A DNA stretch of 64,000 nt from Endocalyx cinctus (taxonomy: Eukaryota; Ascomycota; Sordariomycetes; Amphisphaeriales; Apiosporaceae): assembly GCA_001600455.1 (NCBI GenBank), contig BCKC01000003.1:4510754-4574753 (forward strand), in the 5' to 3' direction. How positions within the stretch are numbered: position 1 is the first letter of the stretch; every line of letters begins with the position of its first letter. The position numbers were made by a program, and so were the translations under genes. Of this stretch, positions 46,973 to 58,498 are shown piece by piece. A model generated the notes under the pieces. The model was not told the origin of the DNA, made no database searches, and was given only the letters and a program-made list of their open reading frames with translations.

Positions 46973-48942
46973 TGATCATGATGGCTATGAGGCAAAAATT
47001 AAACAAAAAAAGTATATTAAGACCCCTTTTTTCGCGTTCCTGGGTTGGGCATTAACGAACCGCGGCGCTTCTTTTTTACCTTTTAAGCTTTTAAGCTGAT
47101 GTACATACCAAGGGTTATCCGTACGGTACTTTATCTAGTCTAAACCAAGATATTGGAATGCGGATCCCGAAGCGGAGAGGTTGGGCATCAACATATAAAT
47201 ATATCTATATACATCCTTTTAAGTACCATACTAAGTTTCCCCCGGAACGAACACCACCAACAACTTGATTTAGTTTGATTCTCTGCTGATCCTATCACCC
47301 CCTCGGCTGATCTCATACCAGCTAATGCATGATTATCGATATTGGGAAAGAGAATTTGCTCGTATTGAGAATATATTCACTTTTTCTTTTTTTTCAAGAA
47401 CAAAATCAAGATAGCTGAATGTTATCTCTTTTGGTCATAGCGTACTGCGGCGTTTCTAATGATAGTCTGGTCCGGTCTGGCTTAGCTTTAGCCTTAGGGT
47501 AGCTGGGTAGATAGACTCCATTCTCTTCTCCTAATACTACTAGTTTGTCCGGGGAAACGGGAATTAATGATGTCCACGATAAGACTGATGATGATATCTA
47601 CTACTTCTTACCTTTGTAGGACTTCTACACTAACAACGAGAAATTTGAAGGGACTCTGAAGAGAAGGAGATATTAGTAATTTTAATATTGTTTAAATTAT
47701 GACCAGGGGAACGAGCAGTAGTTCGTTTGAAGAAGAAAAAAGAGGGTTTCCTGATGGTACCGTAGCAATCTTGAATCATCCCCTAGCACATACATATATC
47801 ACGTGTTTTTCTTTCTTCTTTCTACATCGTACATCATGTACCTCTCTACCTACCTATCTCGTTCAATCTATGACTCTCTCCTGCATTAAACTTATGAAGT
47901 GCCGAGATTCTCCCGTCAAGCAGCAGAAAAATAGGGGCTTTGATCGGATCCAACTCCGGGGATTGCATTGGGTGGATAATTGAAGACTATACAGGTCGGC
48001 ATATATGACATAATTAAACATCAAGAAAGAGGCAAAGGTTGCGAGACCCTTGCTTTTAGACTAGACGTAGATAAACCCTTCAAATGATCAAATGAGATCC
48101 TTCCACTTCCTTTACACTAGTGTAGTATCTATTCCCTGCATGCGAGCAATGCCTCTTGGGGATCTTCTTTGTCGGATTCATCATATCACGTTATGATTTA
48201 TAAACATATTACCTAGGGCAAACTCTTGTTATGATGGAGTCAATTCTAGGCCCTGTTGCAAATGTATGATGCTATGTACCTGGCATTCGGAACAATGGAA
48301 GAACACGTGTACGACACGTGCCTTATAGTGAACCCAGATTTTGATGTCGCGTCCAAGTTAATCCACATAAATACTACTTGGATGATACACAGTTACGCCA
48401 ACCCCTTAGGTTAGTGTAGAATAGTGGGAGTCCCACTTTCATGAATCTATAATACGATTCGCTATTCAAGAATTTTTTTTCTCTTTTGTTTCTAGTGTAG
48501 TAAACGATAGCGAGCAAAAAGATCATTGTTTCCCCCTGTTCTCCTTGTCTAAATTTGGTACAATACAGGGACAACCGTTGAAGGAATTGATGAACACGAA
48601 GGGGGAAAAAATAATAAGAAACCACTTTTCGAGTAAAACCCTTTTTTTTCCATCCATTTAAACAAAGTCCCAAAGTTGCCTCATTTATACCATTTCTATC
48701 CGAGGTTGAAAAAAAAGGAGATTCTAATTATCTCAACGCCCACCGTAACAGACCAACAAAAGAATAACCCACAGATCTGCAAAGATCAGAGAAAAATGAA
48801 CCCAGTTCTAGCAGATCAATAAACAAAAAAATTACTAGGAATACAAGTGACATGTGAATACGATTTTTTTTTTTTTTTTTTTGGTTCTTAAAAAAAAAAA
48901 AAAAAAAAACAGAAAGCCCAAGCGGAAAAAAATCTAAAACAA
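46973..48942. other. Convergent intergenic region
   Basis: It lies between the kinesin 3' end (plus) and the hydrolase 3' end (minus). About 2 kb, AT-rich, with a hairpin-forming oligo-T/oligo-A pair at 48864-48909. No gene recognised. Confidence 0.5.
48864..48909. repeat. Inverted oligo-T/oligo-A pair
   Basis: 19 T, a 7-nt spacer (ggttctt) and 20 A. It can fold into a long T:A hairpin; it lies just beyond the hydrolase stop codon on the minus strand, so it may be part of its 3' UTR or terminator region. Confidence 0.8.
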
Positions 48943-50561
48943 TTATAGATTTATGCCTAGCGTTCGACGTAACCAAGCTAACCGAGTCTCCCTCGCTTGA
49001 ATAGAAATTTGGGCATGGGGCGCGATGCGGTCATAGCCGTGAGGGCCTCCGGGCCACTGATAAGTATCAGTTAGTAAAAGTTTCCGGTTTTCAGGTTGGG
49101 AAATGGGACGAGGGGGGCAAATTGCAAATGAAATAACAACAAAAAGATAACCAAATGCGCAATAAGGAAAGGTAAGAATCAGGCCAGCGTAGAAAGTAGA
49201 GGACGTAGGGATAGACAAAGAGGGAGGAAAGGGGGAGGGGTGTGTGCATATGTGTGTATGTACGTTAGTTGGTATGCTCTCGGTAGAAGAAAAAGAGAGC
49301 CCAACTGCGAATATAGATGCCTAAAAGCTGTAAGATGTTGCTAGTTAGTACTCACCACGTGTAATTCAGCCGCGACACCGCCCGCCCATAACTTAGTCGC
49401 GAAAGCGACGATCTCGTCCCTAAACGGCTCAGCCGAGGCGCAGTCCAGGAAAGTAGGCGGCATGCCCGCGAGGTCCTCGGCGCGCGCGGGCGACTCGTAA
49501 GGGGAGACGTCCTCGGTGCCCGCGCGATCGCCTAGCAGGCAGTTCCACGCGAACCGGTTCAGCGTCGCGTTATACGTGTTCGTAGCCGGCGTGCAGAACT
49601 GCCTGGCCGAGACGGTCTCGTTCCTGTCGTCCAGCATGGGACATTCGAGGAAAAGTCCTCTGAGCTTGACCTTGGAGAAGCCGCCGTCGTCGCGCGCCAT
49701 GAGCGTCGTCGCCGCCGCCAAACAGCCTCCCGCCGACGTCCCGTACGCGATGAGTCGTTTCGGGTCGATCCCTAGCGAGCTCGCGTTGCGGTACGTCCAC
49801 ATCAGCGCCGCGTAGCAGTCCTCCACCGGCCCCGTCCCCGGGTTCTCGGGCGCGCGCCCGTACTCGACGCTGACGCTGACGGCGCCGAGCTCGCGCGCCC
49901 ACACGACGCTCGTGTCCAGGCCGGCGTACCGGTCCGAGTAGATGAGGGCGCCTCCGTGGACGTAGAAGATGCAGGGCCGTTTGGCGTTTTTGTCGTCGCC
50001 ATCCTCGTCGTCGTTGTTAGCGGTTTTATCGTCTTCACCTTCCTCGCCTGATCCTGGCTCGGAAGACGACGCCGTGGTCGTAGGAGTCGTGGATGGCGGC
50101 GCTTTTGGCCGTACGATCGTTACGGTTAACTCGTTCTGTCGCGGTCCCGGTATGCTGATCTCTTCGATGCGGACGCTCTCGTCGGCCAGCAGGCCCTCGG
50201 TGAGCGGCCGGACCCGCGCCGCGCTCAGCTCTCTCAGCTTCCCGACCTCGTAGCGCGTCGGTCCCGGCCCTATTGTGCTGATGACAGCCTCGATCTCCGG
50301 GTCATAGGGAGGTCGAGGGAAGAGGTCGGAATCAAGACCAGGCCTAGGACTAGACATGGGGCTCGCCGCGGTTTTCAATTCTCCAACACCCCCGCCGCCT
50401 CCTATTCTCCTCTTCTTCTTCACACTATCTGGCGATGTAGTAGTAGTACTTTTTGTTGTAGTAATAGCGCCAGTGCTCTTTTTCTGTTTACGTTTAGGAG
50501 GAACCAAAAAGACTGTTGAAATCTTTTCAAGACCTGGAAGTCGAGACCACGAGAACGTCAT
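48943..50561 (-). CDS. Alpha/beta hydrolase of the hormone-sensitive-lipase group
   Basis: Exon 1 50561-49356 and exon 2 49056-48943 (intron of 299 nt, branch TTACTAACTGA) give 439 residues. The esterase/lipase fold shows the HGGAL oxyanion motif (YVHGGALIYSD), the nucleophile in YGTSAGGCLAA, the acid in CASAEPFRDE, and the His in WPGGPHGYD, the last on the second exon. Without that exon the triad is incomplete. Substrate unknown: small carboxyl esters are likely. The N-terminal 70 residues are basic and Thr-rich (KKSTGAITTTKSTTTT) and may be untranslated; an internal ATG at 50357 (MSSPRPGLDSDLF) would give 371 residues, nearer to the family length. An acidic low-complexity insert (GEEGEDDKTANNDDEDGDDK) precedes the HGG motif. 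No signal peptide is obvious. Confidence 0.88.
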
Positions 50562-52072
50562 GGAGGAAAGAGAAGTATAAAACAACAGGAACTGGGTTAG
50601 GAGGAAAGAGGGTAATTTAAAATAGAAATAAAATATTCAAACCGTCCCGGATCCAATCATACGGCTGAAAACGGAAGAAGGAAGGCAGGGGGGAGGGGGG
50701 AGGGGGGGGGGAGGGAGGAGAATACATGTTGAAGCCGTCGGCAATCATGCCGTATTTATACTCTAAACTCTTAGCCTTCCGTACCCAGGTCTTCTCGAAA
50801 CTGACAGGTGACGGATGACGGGACGGACTAGTGAGTAGACCGAGAAAAGAAATAAAGTGAAAAAAAAAGAGGCAACAGGATTTTCATTCGCCCCAGTTTG
50901 TTCAAAAGCTTTTGTTTAAAGGGGGTCAAAGTGTAAAAGAGTAACGAGTTGGTATGCTGCACTGACAATCGAACCATTATCCCGGAAACACATCGTTTTT
51001 TTTACACCACGCTAGAAAAATGCATGCGGCAGTACCGTGGTGTACTCGAGAACCTCTCAACTTGTAATAATAATAAAAACTAACAAAATAAGTGAGGCGT
51101 GCCTAAAACTCGTCATTTTCTCGGGACAACGTGCACGGCAGCTAAGGTATTATTACAATACCCGCGGGGGTGGATTAAAATCACCAAGGGGGGGTGTGGA
51201 GGGGGTGCTTTGGAAAAGTTACATACTAGTTACAATAGACAGAGACTTAAGTTACATAAAATATACCTGCTAAGTATATCTCTACGTAAGTACCTATGAC
51301 TATACGTATGTACTATGATATACATACAGAAGTACTTCTTTTTTTTTCAATTTACTTTTATTTTATTTTAGTGTGATATTGTTACACCCCAGCTTAGATC
51401 GGATATGATGTACAATAAGTATCCTACGACGGGTACTGTACCAATTGGAAAAGACAAAAGAGAGAGGGAGAGAGAATTGAGGGGGGCAGGGGGGTGTTAA
51501 ACGGATTACCAGGTTTGTGATAGGTAAGGCAGAGCGGTTGTTTTATGGTTAGTTATTGTATTATTTTGGTTACGTAGACTGGTAGAGCAAAGTTAAATAA
51601 CTACTTTAAACCTAGTAACCATACTGTATATGTATACACTTTAATAAGAATGGGGGTTTATTATTTATATGACCTGTCTAGACTCTAGCCTGTCTACGGT
51701 ACATAGTAGTACATAGTATATCCACTTACGCCTTACCTCAAAGACTATGTCAAAGACTATCAAGGATATTATATACGGAGTACACTACTAAGTACTTACT
51801 AAGTAAAAATAAATCTATCTTTATATATGTATACTATATCTCATACGACACTATCTTACACTATTTCCAACTCTGTATAAAAAGTTGAAACGAGATGAGA
51901 GAGGAAATGAGAGAGAGAGAAGAAAAAAAGAAAATGAATACTACCCTAATCCCGAACAAGTATCAAAACCTAAACGAGAGTGGGTATAATAAATAGGATA
52001 GTGTATTGTACTGTGTAAGTAACTTGTCAGGCTCGTCTGTAAAGTAAGTATATGTAGGCAATGTATACCTTG

Positions 52073-52125
52073 GTATATACATACAAGTATATACATACAA
52101 GTATATACATACAAGTATATACACA
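52073..52125. repeat. 14-bp tandem repeat (gtatatacatacaa)
   Basis: Three perfect copies (52073-52114) plus a partial one. It may be polymorphic between isolates. Confidence 0.85.
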
Positions 52126-52348
52126 AATATATACATATACATTATGTAGGTAGGTATTAATAGCTATTTCTTCTTCCTTGGCCTTCTTCCTCTGCTCGCC
52201 TATCGTTCCCTCGTTATGCCCTTTCATGCCATAAGCAAAATCTATTTATTACCCAGGTAGGATGTAGTATCGTAGGACGTGTATATGCTGGGGACGATTA
52301 AATTCTCCAGCGAAGCGAACCCTGCATGCAGCCCTGATGTGACATAAA

Positions 52349-52447
52349 TACCTAGGTATAATCATAGCCATACATATAACGGAGGTACGGAGTACGTTAC
52401 CTACATATACTACCCAGGTATGTATGCATACACCACATACCTAGGTA
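52349..52447. repeat. Clustered TACCTAGGTA palindromes
   Basis: Perfect TACCTAGGTA at 52349-52358 and 52438-52447, with near matches (ACCTACA, ACCCAGGTA, ACCTAATA) between and around. Confidence 0.7.
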
Positions 52448-55400
52448 CATACCTAATAAGCAGTGTTAAAAAAAGGTTACAGAGCCGAGTCACCTGTATG
52501 TAGTCTATATCCGCCAAACCCGAGACCGTGGGACGGCATTACATGAACTGCCTGATTCGGATAGTAGACGGCTCATGATAACTGTGATTCTCTATGTAAG
52601 GAGTACATAGCATATTCGCGTGCCAATTTACTTTGTACGTGCCATGTATGTGGTATTTCATGTGCCGTTTACGTACCGCGTAACCCTACTTCTCGTCCTT
52701 TTTACATATCGCTTTGTCATCTTTTCGCGTTCTCTCGCTCTTTTTCTCTCTAGAAATAAATAAAAAACAGTGGGGATTATCGTGAGGTCGGAACTCCCGA
52801 AAATTTCATATCGGATCAAAGCCATTTACCCGTAATTGTCGAATTTCGTGTACCTCTCTGATGTAGGCCTTCTTAAGGCTTTTTCTTTTCATCCTCATCG
52901 TTGCCATTGATTTTCTTCTTCTTTTACTTTACTTTGAAATTAACATGTTTCACTTATTTTGCCTCACTCTTCTTTTTTTGCTTGTTGTCAAGAAAAATTT
53001 TCATTTTAATGACCAGTCAGTAGACGTGTCATTTTGTAAATCGAGAATCATTGACGCCTTATGAGGTGTACATTCGCCCCGTTACTTACTATGTTTCCCA
53101 TTTTTATTTTTCAGCTCTGATGGAAGATAGCATGATTTTTATCGATGCGCAAACACGGATTTCCTTGCTTTTTCCTCTTTTTCTCTCTCTTTACCACGTT
53201 GCTTTAATATATTAATGTTCCAGTAGGAGAAAAAAAAAATCACCGAAAGCCCCATCGCCTGAAGATCGGAATAAACTTGTCGACAAGCGGAAAGTGGAGG
53301 GGAAATCTTTCTCTTCTGCTGCGATCTTGGTAATGCCGTTTGTTTCAGATGCGAGATGCGAGTAGACGTCATCTTTATCTTATTTCATCTTATTACATGC
53401 CGCGCGAGAAAAAAAAAAAAAAAGAAAAGAAAAGAATAAATCAATTACCATCCCCTTGGGAATTGTGGCTTGAACTATGAGATGTGACACGTTGAAAAGT
53501 GCCCTTAAACAATCCCATGTTGCCGGCTGCATTTTCCCTGCTGACCCGTATTTGCCGTTGTAAGATTATTTCATTATCTGCGCAGCCGTTTATGTGACTG
53601 ATCTCTGCATCCTGGCGACCTGCGTGCGGATCGGGACGGTTGTTACATCGTAATCCAAATGAAGCTGCACCCATCGATCTTACAGCTATATCTAACCAAA
53701 TTAATAAAGCTTGAAGAAATTTTTACATGTTTTTTTTTTTTTTTTTCTTCAGCATGTCTCTACCTTTTTTATTTTCCCTGCTGCCACACCCTGAGTACGG
53801 ACGCAGGTTATAGTTCCGCGATGCACATCGGCCAGAAAAATCGAGTGAGAATGGACTCATGATGGAAGGGGTCATCAAGAAAGACCCTGGCTCAGGACGC
53901 GGGATGTTTGACACACCCAAACACACGATGCCAGGTTCCTTGAAAATTCCAAGAACCCGCGGGGGTTTCAGCTCACATGGTGTCGACCACGCGTCTAGAA
54001 TATGGGTTTTTTCTTATCGCCACGAGCCGAACGACTTGCTTCTTCTGGAAACCGAGCACAAAAATTAAAAGACCCTTACTGCGACAAGGCAAATTTAATC
54101 CTAGGATCGAGGTTTTCAGGGTTCATGATAATGTCGTCGAAATAGAATGACAATGACGCAGTTTTGGCGCACGACAAAAAAAAGGGGGGGATGTTAGCTG
54201 CATGGCGAACGATTAAGCGAACTAATCAATTATCGGTCAAGAGCCGCCGTAATGGCAGTAAACATCCGATCGATACCACCATGCATGTCAAATGCGGTAC
54301 TTGCGGCTAACTTGAAGAAAGTAGAAAGGGTTATTCGCTCTAGTCTCTATCAACTACACCGGCTGCTCGCGATGCAAGGGTGATTGTTGCTCAGATTTTG
54401 ATAGCTTATTACACCACGTAGAACCGGGCTCGACTTATGCTCGCTACCGCGCAAAACGAACACAATCGCGTCAGATTATTTCGGATGTAGCCCTTACCTA
54501 TATGGTATTCTACTAATTAATGAGCTTACTTTTCCCACAAGAGATGAATATAATTTCCATGGAATGGGCTGTGGTGGCGTCAGCCAGTTGGTACTGCTGT
54601 AACCAATGTGACATGCAATGCGATCCAACCAACTTGCGTAGGAATCGTTGTTCAGTCTATGCCGGTGCTGACGGCGCAATGTATATGAACCCTCGACTTC
54701 CTTGAGTAGCCATTAGAAAAGCTATCAACCTCATATATATATGTATCTTCTTTCTCTCTCCCTTTTCCCCTCCCACTTCAATGTCCCCATGCCTTGCAAC
54801 TATTCAAACGTTTTCAATTTAAAGTTTCCTTCGAAGATCACGCTATATCCATCTACCGGCATGAATAGGTTAATAATACAAGCGGCAGAGAAGGCGATTT
54901 TTTTTTAAGGGGACGAATCAAGGACGGGATCGCCGTGCAGGACTTGGCGCACGTTATCGGATGATATATACGCGTCCTTGCATTATGACACAAAAGTATA
55001 GTCTCCCGATAGCCCTGATTCCCGGAAGCCGGGGTCACGATCACGTTCATTCCCACGCCTTAGCACGGCATCCGCGACGAATTTGGTATTCACGTCGTAC
55101 CTTATGACCAAGGTTAGGTCTACTTGCCGCTCGGGAATAAGAGGAACGAATCGCGGCTCGAGGAGTTTTAGCCTCTACCGTCGACGAATCTTACCCGAAG
55201 ATATTGGAAGGGGTAAAAAGATTCTCTATGCCATTTTGGGCTGGAGACTGGAAGGGCTGGGAATACTTCGCTGGCGTTTGACACGCTCCAGAGGCCGCTT
55301 GAAGACAGTCGTTCTGACTAGTCCGCCGGTCGACTTTTCCCTCGCCGTGTGGCGGGAAGCGCGCGTCGCCTCAGATTAGGGTTAACTGGGAGAAGCGTAG

Positions 55401-56357
55401 GAATATGCTCGAGTGTTGTGGGATCAAGAGTAGCCTCGAGCTCTTCAAAACTGAAGAGGATATCATGATCTTTTACTCTCGACACTTGCGCCAGATATAT
55501 GCGATGCGACCTTCTGTCTGAGGGCCCTACGGTATGCGAGGGGAGACCTGACATGTTATGTCACGAAGTAAGTTCATTTTAATGCGCATTAAAAGAAACA
55601 GACATTTCTGATTTCACCCTTTCTATCATGGTAATTAATTTGCGATTTTTCTGCTTTATCTTTTTCTCTTTTTCATTTTTGTCGACGTTGAATGAATGAA
55701 TGAGTAAGGCGAACTGGGCCATTCGGATTCACCATTCTCGGCAACGCTTAAAAAAACATATATATCTACCTCCAAATTTGGTTTCCAATGAACAATGGGA
55801 TTCGAGTCTGTTTCATTGAAAAAGGACAAAGAGTCATGGACTTGAGCGAACGATATCTTACCGAATATCATCAAATCAGTCCTACCTGAACGTGAAGACG
55901 AATATGACATGGATAAAATAAAGGTGGCACTCCCTGGTAATACGACCCCAATCGCCAATCATATACGTCAGTCAGCATTATCCCCTTAGAAAAACAGAGG
56001 ATTCTCCAACTCTTCTCAACATTAGTTTAAGGTTAGTAGGGCAGTAACACTGGATTAACATGGTACAGTAATTTGAACTGCAGATACGCCGTATTCACGC
56101 TTCGTACCGCACCCCAGCGTATTTTATTATAGCGACGCCTCACAAATAGGTATGGGCAACAACGAATTAATAGAGCCATGATGTCTCTTCCAAATATAAA
56201 TAATCTTACAATGCTCTTTCTTATTTCACCGATCTCCAAAACATTATCTTCAATCTTTTCTTATTGATTAAATTGACGTAAATATTAGGCCGCCAATATC
56301 AAATATCAAATATCATCAAAAACCAACCCTTCTGAACACCCTATTTTGACGGATACG

Positions 56358-57194
56358 ATGATAAAGGCCGAGCTGCAGGGGGTATCAAAAACCCTACTAG
56401 CCGCGCTCACGCTCCGGGCTACCGAAGCGAAAATGCCCAACCCGATCCTCCGGGACGCCTGGGCGGCCCGGACCCTAGAGCAGGTCGACGCCGGCCCCTA
56501 CCTGTCCAAGTACGACGTCAGCGACCAGAAGAGGGTCTCGACGGCGATGCGCGGCTTGTACCTGGACGCGTGGAGCGCCGAGTTCCTCACCCGAAACGCT
56601 CGGGAAGGGAAGAAGTCGACCGTCCTCCACCTGGCTTGCGGCCTCGATAGCCGGTGTCGCCGCGTCGAGCCGGACCCGAAGAACGTGCGCTGGATCGACG
56701 TCGATCTCCCCGACGTCGTGACCCTGCGCGAGAAGGTTTTGCCTCCGCCCGAGGGCGACTACGCCCTCGTCGCGGCCGACGTCACCGAGAAGACGTGGCT
56801 GGAAGACATCCCGGCGGACAGACCTACCTTGGTCGTCGCCGAAGGCTTGATGATGTACTTGACGAAATCGGTAGGCGAGGACTTGATCCGACGGATCGTC
56901 GACCGGTTCCAGTCCGGGGGTCAGATCATCTTCGAATGCGTCGGTTCCCAAGTTCTAAACACGGTGGATAAGCTCGAAGAGTTCAAAGGGTTGGACATGA
57001 AGTCGAACTGGGGTATCGAAGATCCGAAGGCTCTCGAGCAACTGAGCCCTCGGTTGAAGTTAGCGGATGCGCTGAGACATACGGACCTGAAAGAGATCAA
57101 TCGGTATCCCCTTATGACGTGGCTGGCTATGTTAATGCTTCGCAATCTTCCTGGATACAAGTACCCGGCTCATTATGTTCGGTATAATTTTTAG
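56358..57194 (+). CDS. LCMT/TcmP-family SAM-dependent O-methyltransferase
   Basis: Intronless, 278 residues. It has the leucine carboxyl methyltransferase fold: SAM-binding HLACGLDSR (motif I variant), then NVRWIDVDLPDVVTLREK (acidic loop), then LVVAEGLMMYL (motif with conserved Glu). Relatives of this size methylate small molecules such as polyketides (TcmP type), whereas the true protein phosphatase methyltransferase is longer, so a small-molecule substrate is more likely but not proved. The start ATG 56358 follows four codons of open frame without ATG. No other biosynthetic gene is nearby. A 26-nt T run begins 12 nt after the stop codon. Confidence 0.9.
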   Translation: MIKAELQGVSKTLLAALTLRATEAKMPNPILRDAWAARTLEQVDAGPYLSKYDVSDQKRVSTAMRGLYLDAWSAEFLTRNAREGKKSTVLHLACGLDSRCRRVEPDPKNVRWIDVDLPDVVTLREKVLPPPEGDYALVAADVTEKTWLEDIPADRPTLVVAEGLMMYLTKSVGEDLIRRIVDRFQSGGQIIFECVGSQVLNTVDKLEEFKGLDMKSNWGIEDPKALEQLSPRLKLADALRHTDLKEINRYPLMTWLAMLMLRNLPGYKYPAHYVRYNF

Positions 57195-57205
57195 AGTAGT
57201 GTAAC

Positions 57206-57231
57206 TTTTTTTTTTTTTTTTTTTTTTTTTT
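57206..57231. repeat. Poly-T tract (26 nt) after the methyltransferase stop
   Basis: Uninterrupted T run, 12 nt downstream of the stop at 57194; located in the 3' UTR. Confidence 0.9.
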
Positions 57232-57685
57232 GGACAGGAATCAGGGCCCTTTGAAAGCCTGTATTTTTGCGGGAGAAGGTAGAAAAAGAAGAACATGAGA
57301 TGATGTTCACTACCTTTTAGCTAGTGATATTTATTATTAAGTCCGGTCGATAAACATCATAGCTAAAAGACTTAGCCTCTGCCGTCTGATTCCCAACTAA
57401 GCCCACCTAAACTTCGTCGTACTTCTCTCTGTTTTCCCTCCCTTCGTGAAAACGCTGAATGAGTAAAGGTATATAAAGAACCTCGCCCTAGCGTTTGTTA
57501 TAGCTGAACTTACAGCGCTCCCGTGCGAATAACCGCGTATGTATTTAAGCGGATTCAGGGCAAAATCTGTTTTTGAAGTGGGGTAGTTTAGCAATACCAG
57601 TCACTACACTTAAGCTTTAAATTTCTGTTTCCCAAAAAAAAGAAAGAAAAAAAAAAAATAGGTTTACAAAACAACTTTACCAACC
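57232..57685. other. Intergenic region with A-rich end
   Basis: It contains the methyltransferase 3' end and the YwbE-like gene promoter; an A-rich run (57634-57660) lies just before the ATG. No gene recognised. Confidence 0.5.
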
Positions 57686-58282
57686 ATGTCATCCCACCAT
57701 CACCAAGTTCCCAAGTCAGCCCAAGTGGTGCCCGGCGCGATCGTGAACATCGTCCTGAAAGCGGACCAGCGCACCGGCCGCGAAGTGCAGGGCACGATCC
57801 GCGACGTCCTCACCAAGGGCGATCACCACCGCGGTATCAAAGTGCGTCTTACCGACGGCCGTATCGGCCGCGTCCAGAGCATGGGCCATCAGCGCCCGCC
57901 CCTCGAGGGCGGGTCCGGGTCTACCGAGTATCCCGCCGACGAGGCGGCGGGAAACGCCGGTAATAGTACCGGCGGCGGTCGACGTCGACGACCGCGATAT
58001 AGAGATGCGAGGCTCGATGAGCCTTTGGACGCCGCGCCCGAGCAGATCGACCTCGGCGCTTATATCGTGCCCTCGAGGCGCAAGGGGAAAGGTAAACGGG
58101 GCGCCGCGGGCGGTGGCCAAGCGTCCGATCCTAATGGCGACGACGGACTGCCGGAGACCAACGATAACGGAAACGGTGAAGCTGCGGATGTGCGCACGGC
58201 TACGGCTACTTGTCCCGTTTGCGGCGCTTTCGAAGGTGACGAGATCGCCGTGGCTCATCACGTAGCAGGTCACTTTGGATGA
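57686..58282 (+). CDS. YwbE-like protein with C-terminal zinc-finger (UBZ-like)
   Basis: Intronless, 198 residues. Residues about 17-68 match the bacterial YwbE family (DUF2196): GAIVNIVLKADQRTGREVQG, then IRDVLTKGDHHRGIKVRLTD, then GRIGRVQSM. A Gly/Arg/Pro-rich linker follows (GGGRRRRPRYRDARLDEPLD), which resembles the conserved motif of fungal members, with LGAYIVPSRR near 127-136. The last 25 residues are a C-x2-C...H-x3-H finger: CPVCGAFEGDEIAVAHHVAG, ending HFG, like ubiquitin-binding zinc fingers. The role is unknown; a nucleic-acid or ubiquitin link is only inference. Its pairing of a bacterial-type domain with a eukaryotic-type finger is unusual. Confidence 0.88.
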   Translation: MSSHHHQVPKSAQVVPGAIVNIVLKADQRTGREVQGTIRDVLTKGDHHRGIKVRLTDGRIGRVQSMGHQRPPLEGGSGSTEYPADEAAGNAGNSTGGGRRRRPRYRDARLDEPLDAAPEQIDLGAYIVPSRRKGKGKRGAAGGGQASDPNGDDGLPETNDNGNGEAADVRTATATCPVCGAFEGDEIAVAHHVAGHFG

Positions 58283-58498
58283 AATTGTCGGTCTCTGAAA
58301 ACGACCACTAAAGGTAAAAGATCCAAAAGAAACAATTTGATTAAATCGAATATCGCTTTACTCCTATTTCACCCTTTATGTTCATTTCTCGTCCCGGCTG
58401 CGTACCCTTTCCCGTCTGGCATTAAAATGCCGGCTTCCGATATACCGTTATTTACATCACGTCTCCATGCGCTTTGATAAGGTCAGCGCTCTATGAGG

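Larger units (their letters stand above)
50562..56357. other. Gene-poor region of 5.8 kb
   Basis: It contains poly-purine and G-rich tracts (50690-50720), an AT-rich stretch with a 14-bp tandem repeat (52073-52125) and several TACCTAGGTA motifs (52349, 52438), T and A homopolymers (53410, 53730), and from about 54900 to 55560 a more GC-balanced patch with scattered open frames that might be a decayed gene. No intact gene, tRNA or transposon is recognised. Confidence 0.45.

Noticed and set aside
51941..52227. Short minus-strand frames rich in Tyr/Cys/Ile
   Set aside because: They translate the ATAC tandem repeat.
55370..55385. TTAGGGTTA resembling a telomere unit
   Set aside because: Only one and a half units, no array, inside an ordinary intergenic patch.
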